Positions 59,246 to 64,000 of a DNA stretch of 64,000 nucleotides are shown in pieces. The notes below the pieces were generated by a model. The model was given only the letters and a program-made list of their open reading frames with translations. It searched no databases and was not told where the DNA came from. The DNA is from Begonia masoniana (taxonomy: Eukaryota > Streptophyta > Magnoliopsida > Cucurbitales > Begoniaceae), in NCBI GenBank assembly GCA_022432975.1, contig CM039504.1:1523459-1587458 (forward strand). The letters run 5' to 3'. How positions within the stretch are numbered: position 1 is the stretch's first letter; each line of letters begins with the position of its first letter. Position numbers and translations under genes: made by a program.

Positions 59246-60847
59246 TGCTGTCGCTGAAGATGTAGTAGAAGTACGTAGAACTAAGAGAACGAAGATGGGT
59301 TTATATAGAAGAATTTCTCAAGTATTGTGTCAGAAGTGGGCAAGTAGGTAACCTAACACGTAGATAACTAACTGCATGGCAATATTTCAAAGTTCAAACA
59401 TACAAAAACAAAATCCAGTTTCTCCTAATCTGCTTCTTCAACCTTAAGCCAAGTAAAACAAGCAAACAAATCAAAGATTTGGTTAAAAGAAGCAGACGCG
59501 TTCATGATTGTCAAAAACAGGAGAAAGAGCAGTGATTAGTTCGTTGTGAAGGGAATCAGAGTTGGTGAAGTGTTTGTCAAACGACAGGGTCCCATCTGTA
59601 AGTGTGAAAATCTTTCATCTTTTATGATGCTTAAAAGTGAGTGTTTGAAGTGAGTAAGACGATTAATTTGACTCGTTACTTCCAGTAAACATCGTGTAAA
59701 AGATTGACTCTTCAACTCAAAGCCATCTGCAAATAACAGAGAGGAAAGATTACTCTTGCAGAAGATAAATACACGAATAATCAAAAGGGGATCACTTTGT
59801 AATAAGACTTCTGTTTTCTCCATACGTCTCCATCATCAAAGAACACAATTCTACAAAAGTGGCTGCCTCTCTAACAAACCAATAGAATAATTAGTGATTA
59901 AAACAATAATTACCTTTGAAAACAAAAGGATAATATATTTCTCTTAATATAATAATCAGACAAGTACATCTCCATCGCCAAAGTCTGTTAAGTTCTCTGC
60001 AACTCGGTGATTATTATCTCAGCTTTAGTGGGTTTTCAAGAAAGATGCAGAGCAGTAAGAGAGAGAGAGAGAGAGCCCAAGACGAGCGTACTTCAAATGG
60101 AGAGATAAAAGGATAATAAAAACAATCACCTCTCGTCAAAAGTGATAATATATGATAAAAGATCAAACCCCTAAACGAATCTGTCAAAGACGATATTTCC
60201 AGAAGCCGACCGTAACAGCAGTTTTCCGAATCCATTTTCAACCATGGGTTTTAATAAACAAATCGCAGAGTTGAAAAGAGAGAACACAGTTGAAAGCTAA
60301 AAATGAAAGTCAGAGCACATGGTGAAATCGTTTGCAGGTGAGCCACAGCCACCTAATGGAAAATTGTTGACTTTTCAAAGTGCATATTTTTCTTGGCAAA
60401 TTAATAATTACGATTCCGACCATGATTAGAGATCCACTGATCTTGCTTGGTAAGTATTTATTGTGTTTGCAAAATTCCAAGTCTTTGGGTGACTTCGCCT
60501 AACTTCATTTATGGTGATTTTTGCCATGCATTCACCTTTTCAACATCTTTAGTTATACGTCAGTTCACGATGATTTTGTTGTTCAATAGATTGCGACATA
60601 ATTAGTTGAGCAATCCGGATTGGAGCTCAAAATTCCAAGGAACGTCACATCAATGTTATTCATACACAATTTACAGTACATTTGGCCCAGAAATCAGTTT
60701 AAACTTTGTCTTTGAGATGGTCTTCAAAGAGGTCACTAAAAAGGAAGAACATTATTTATTAAGAGCTTGAAAATCAAAGCCACCTTACACATCAAATGTA
60801 ACGTAAAATGTTACAATAAAGTGTAAAATATAAAAAAAGCTCTTCCT
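59246..60847. other. Intergenic region peroxidase / NPF
   Basis: Peroxidase promoter and NPF 3' flank. A short (GA)n tract lies at 60059-60075. ORFs here are short and featureless. Confidence 0.5.
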
Positions 60848-63786
60848 TCAAACAGCAGCCTGCAACCCAAGAGGAGATGTGTCCATTGCTTTACCTTCAA
60901 TTGGTGTTGTTTCTCTTTTGTAGATGTACATACTTGACGCCCAAAGAAACACTCCTAAATTGAGTGTAGACAGGACCAAAAGAAACCCGTAATAGTAATC
61001 CAAGTGACAGTCGTTCAAGTTCTTCCCGATCCAACTCTTTCCGTCATTCCGATTTGTTATTTTATCCACCATTGTTACCAGAAAGCTGTTCAAAAAGTTG
61101 CCAACTCCAATCCCACTCGTGAAGAATGTGGTTCCAAGACTCTGCATGTCTTCCGGGGACTGATCGTAGAAGAACTCCAACAACCCAATCGCGTTAAACA
61201 CATCAGCTACGCCGAGGAGAATGTATTGGGGCAGTAGCCAAAATATACTCATTGGAACAATGTCTCGAGGTCCTACAATATGGTGCACCCTCGCTTCATG
61301 CATTCGGCGAACTTCCACAGCATAAGCAATGGCAATGGCTATTATTTGGATGACAAATCCAATACCAAGCCTTTGAAGTAGAGTTATTCCTCTTGGATTT
61401 CCAGTTCTTTGCCGCATAAATGGAACAAAATAGCAGTCGTACAATGGCACGGACAGGAGCATGGAGAGGGTCACAAAAGCTCCCAAGAGAAGCAGCTGGA
61501 ATTTGAAAACTTTGGATCAGGCTTCTGTTTAAGGTTGTACCTTGTTTGACAAAGAGGGTATTAATTTGAGCCCAAATGGTGCTAGGTATTAAGGTTACCA
61601 ACCAAATCAGGATCCATCCCCAAAATGAGCTTAGTTCCTTCCACCTGGGTCACCGTGCATGGTGGCTTTGCTGACCCAGCTATGCCCTCCACTTTTACAG
61701 CAGCCTTGTCCAAGAACCTGTGATTAGCCATCTTAGTTTGTAGTCGGTTACATTATTCACTAATAATACGATATTATAGCAAGATAGACAAATCAAAATA
61801 GATAATTATTCTTCGAACAATTCCCTACATATTTAAGCTTCCCATACAGAATCTGGTTATCTTGATCACGGATAAATGAAGGTACCCAACCAGTTTGAGC
61901 TTTGAAACATGCATTAACTTTGTAATGTCAGAAAATAATAGGTGGGGCCTTTTGCGTCATGGTTACACTAACTTCGTCTAATAAACGTCAGAAAGAGAGA
62001 CAGAGGGAGAGAGGGATTGTGACCATTCATTACAAATTTTCGAGTATAACAAGGACGTGCACATGGAAAATTCATCATTATTTATTCTACGCTAAGGTTA
62101 CCTGAAAATAGGGGTGTGATGAACCTGCCGCTTTCCGGTGCTGATGTAATGTTGGGGCTCAAACTCATGCAAATCTGTGGATCTATTAGGAAGCTGCAGG
62201 TTTCGATTTCTGAATGCTGTTATGAGCACTTGAATTAAGTCGTTTGTCGGGCTTTTCGTCCTCCTAACTTTGTGCCTGTAAATTGGAGTTCCTATGTAGA
62301 AAATAACCAAGGATAACAGCAGACCTACAGTAGGGATACCATACCCCAACCCCCATCCCAAATTCTCTTGAATGTAGACAAGGCCAGAGGTAGCACATAA
62401 GGCCCCAAAGAAGGTGCTGAACATCCACCAGTTGAAGAAGGAAACCTTTAGTGTTTTTTCAGACGGGTCAAAGTCGTCAAACTGATCTGCACCAAAAGTG
62501 GATATGTTGGGTTTTGTTCCACCCGCTCCAATAGCTATTATGTACAGAGACATGTAGAAGAAAGAAATCTGTAAACTGGTGGCCTTGTTGCAAACTCCAT
62601 TTGTACATGTAGGCTTCAAGCTTTTAAGAGAAACTGCCATTGTTAGTAGGATCATCCCCTGTCAAGGATTTTAAGGTAGTTCTACGTAAGTCTGTAGTTA
62701 TAAACAAATATTAAAAAGAAATGGAATCAAAGCATACAGAATATACATCATCTGAACATCAAGATAATTTTAGCTTTACTAAATTCCATTTTCAGTCAGC
62801 TGGCAAAGGGTACCGTGATGGGCACTCGCAATATTTTTTCGACTGAAATTTCTAATCTGATTTCAACCTTGTATTTGGACTAGTCTTTTATCAGTAATTC
62901 ACAGCCAAGCAAGGAAATAGAGAAGATCCTCCACTATTACACGAGTTTACTTGCTCCTCTTCTAGATTATTTTACGAATCTTAATATACTAAAATGAAAA
63001 CTAATAGTGGCCACTCAAATCAATGCAAAGTAGTTGGTCCCACAAACATATGGTCCAAACAGAGAGATCCCCTACAAAATTTGTAACAGCGTGATGATCA
63101 TTCAAATAGTAGTATGGACTAAAATTCAGGCAATAAAGCAGGAATTATCAGGTGAAAATGAAACTTGGTAGTGGATAGGTAATGGTCATATATACCAGGA
63201 CGTATATATTTGATGATACAGTGAAAGTCCAAAACCGACCAATGAATGAGTCTGATATATATGCACCGGCAATTGGTGTAATCCATATAGATCCCGACCA
63301 GTTGTTCACATTTCTGACCGATGAAACTGTGTCTTCGTGAAGTTGGGTAGTCAAGTAATTCACTAAATTGGAGGCTATTCCATAAAATGCCATCCTTTCA
63401 AATGCTTCATAACCTGACAAACTAAAAACTCTTAGCAAGCCGTGATAATAAATACAGTACTTTTCTAGAAAGGAAGCCAGAGACAGTGGCTCATTTCATA
63501 ATAAAACTAGAATACCATTTATGAGGAGTAGCAGTACAAATTCCCAGGCATAGAGCATAGTTCAAAGGAAATCAAATATTGCAATTTCAGTACTGTTCAT
63601 GAACTGTGGTTGAAATTTTTTTATCAAGCTGTAATTACAAAACTAGAACTAAAACCATATAAAATGGAAGATAATAGACTTACCAACAAGAAAGGCACAA
63701 GCTTTCCATTTCCCAGTCTTAGAAGCAAGCACGGGTCGCCCACGAATATCAACAGTTCCATCAAGAGTGAAACCTTTGGCTTCCAT
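60848..63786 (-). CDS. NRT1/PTR family (NPF5-type) transporter, with two single-base frameshifts
   Basis: Exons: 63786-63684, 63413-63196, 62658-62102, 61717-60848. The N-terminus MEAKGFTLDGTVDIRGRPVL is typical of NPF5. Family motifs are GYEAFERMAFYGIASNLVNY (the ExxER-type helix 1 region), NNWSGSIWITPIAGAYISDS, GAGGTKPNISTFGADQFDD (PTR2 signature), FFNWWMFSTFFG, SIFWLLPQYILLGVADVFNA and EFFYDQSPEDMQSLGTTFF. Exon 4 contains a surplus G at about 61614 (GGGATGG-ATCCTG) that leads to TAG at 61584-61582. A second surplus G in the GGG at 61482-61484 shifts the frame back to the conserved AFVTLSMLLSVPLYD reading. Ignoring both gives ~581 aa, the family size, with ~12 membrane helices. Substrate (nitrate, peptide or other) cannot be told from sequence. 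Arabidopsis NPF5.1 (At2g40460, recollection) neighbours LBD15 as here. Confidence 0.9.
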
Positions 63787-64000
63787 CTGAAAGAGGTAGA
63801 GAGATTGGAAAGAGAGCTTAACAATCTCCCAAACAAGGAAGTAGGAGTTTTCACGGTGGACAATCTCACTGTGGGGAGCCAGGAATTCCCAGACTAAATA
63901 GGCGCATTCATTAGCTCAACTTGTCCTTCTGAGTTAACCAAACCAACGGAGAGTTTGAGAGACTTAGAGCTGCCACCGTTCACTTTGTAAGCGTCTAGCT
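63787..64000. promoter_or_regulatory. NPF 5' UTR/promoter, cut by the window end
   Basis: Upstream of the NPF start codon. No plus-strand gene is supported here. Confidence 0.4.

Noticed and set aside
59536..60241. Minus-strand ORFs upstream of the peroxidase as additional exons
   Set aside because: The peroxidase already starts with a full signal peptide at 59245, and these ORFs show no domain or splice link.

Overview
This is plant nuclear DNA from a eudicot. The genes have many short exons with GT–AG introns, encode plastid, mitochondrial and secretory targeting sequences, and belong to plant-specific families (LOB-domain, CHI-like, expansin, WEB, NPF, class III peroxidase). They are separated by plant transposons (MULE, LINE, long-LTR and Cassandra elements). 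I cannot name the species from sequence alone.

Layout. 1-2.4 kb: 5' exon of an ABC1-kinase-like gene on the minus strand, whose upstream region is tandemly duplicated. 2.4-6.2 kb (-): AIMP1/EMAP-II-type tRNA-binding protein. 6.8-8.0 kb (+): type IV chalcone-isomerase-like protein (flavonoid enhancer). 9.0-10.8 kb (+): group I bZIP. 11.9-12.8 kb (+): alpha-expansin. 13.5-15.9 kb (+): macro-domain protein. 16.4-18.2 kb (+): mitochondrial Mn superoxide dismutase. 19.1-22.9 kb (-): GH27 alpha-galactosidase. 23.9 kb (+): small candidate secreted-peptide precursor. 26.0-27.7 kb (-): LSF2-type phosphoglucan phosphatase. 28.6-30.3 kb (-): AZG purine transporter. 31.7-35.3 kb (-): divergent HAD protein. 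36.0-37.0 kb (-): small HMG-like protein. 37.7-39.7 kb (-): WEB coiled-coil protein. 41.5-42.1 kb (+): ASG8-like protein. 46.1-47.0 kb (+): LBD15-like LOB-domain factor. 43.7-45.7 kb and 47.9-57.4 kb: transposon nests. 58.0-59.2 kb (-): class III peroxidase. 60.8-63.8 kb (-): NPF5-type transporter.

There is no operon logic. The genes are independent, and several neighbouring pairs are convergent or divergent. The strongest organisational signal is micro-synteny. As I recall Arabidopsis gene order, the genes here are homologous to members of blocks At2g40460-At2g40660/At3g56260-At3g56310 and At3g10920-At3g10970/At5g05200-At5g05340, interleaved as if this window keeps a less-fractionated ancestral order.

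Three conserved genes (bZIP, macro-domain, NPF) carry single-base indels that break otherwise intact reading frames, four indels in total. This points to residual assembly errors or very recent decay.

The most structured non-genic discoveries are: (a) a 1,948-bp long-TIR MULE with a perfect 9-bp target duplication, carrying a Cassandra solo LTR inside one TIR; (b) a MuDR-encoding MULE torn apart by a 2,555-bp solo LTR and by an inverted relative of that LTR; and (c) inside that inverted relative, a complete Cassandra TRIM (two 404-bp LTRs with 5S rRNA-derived sequence, 71-bp interior, PBS, 5-bp target duplication). All exon boundaries were read by eye from splice signals and reading-frame continuity.
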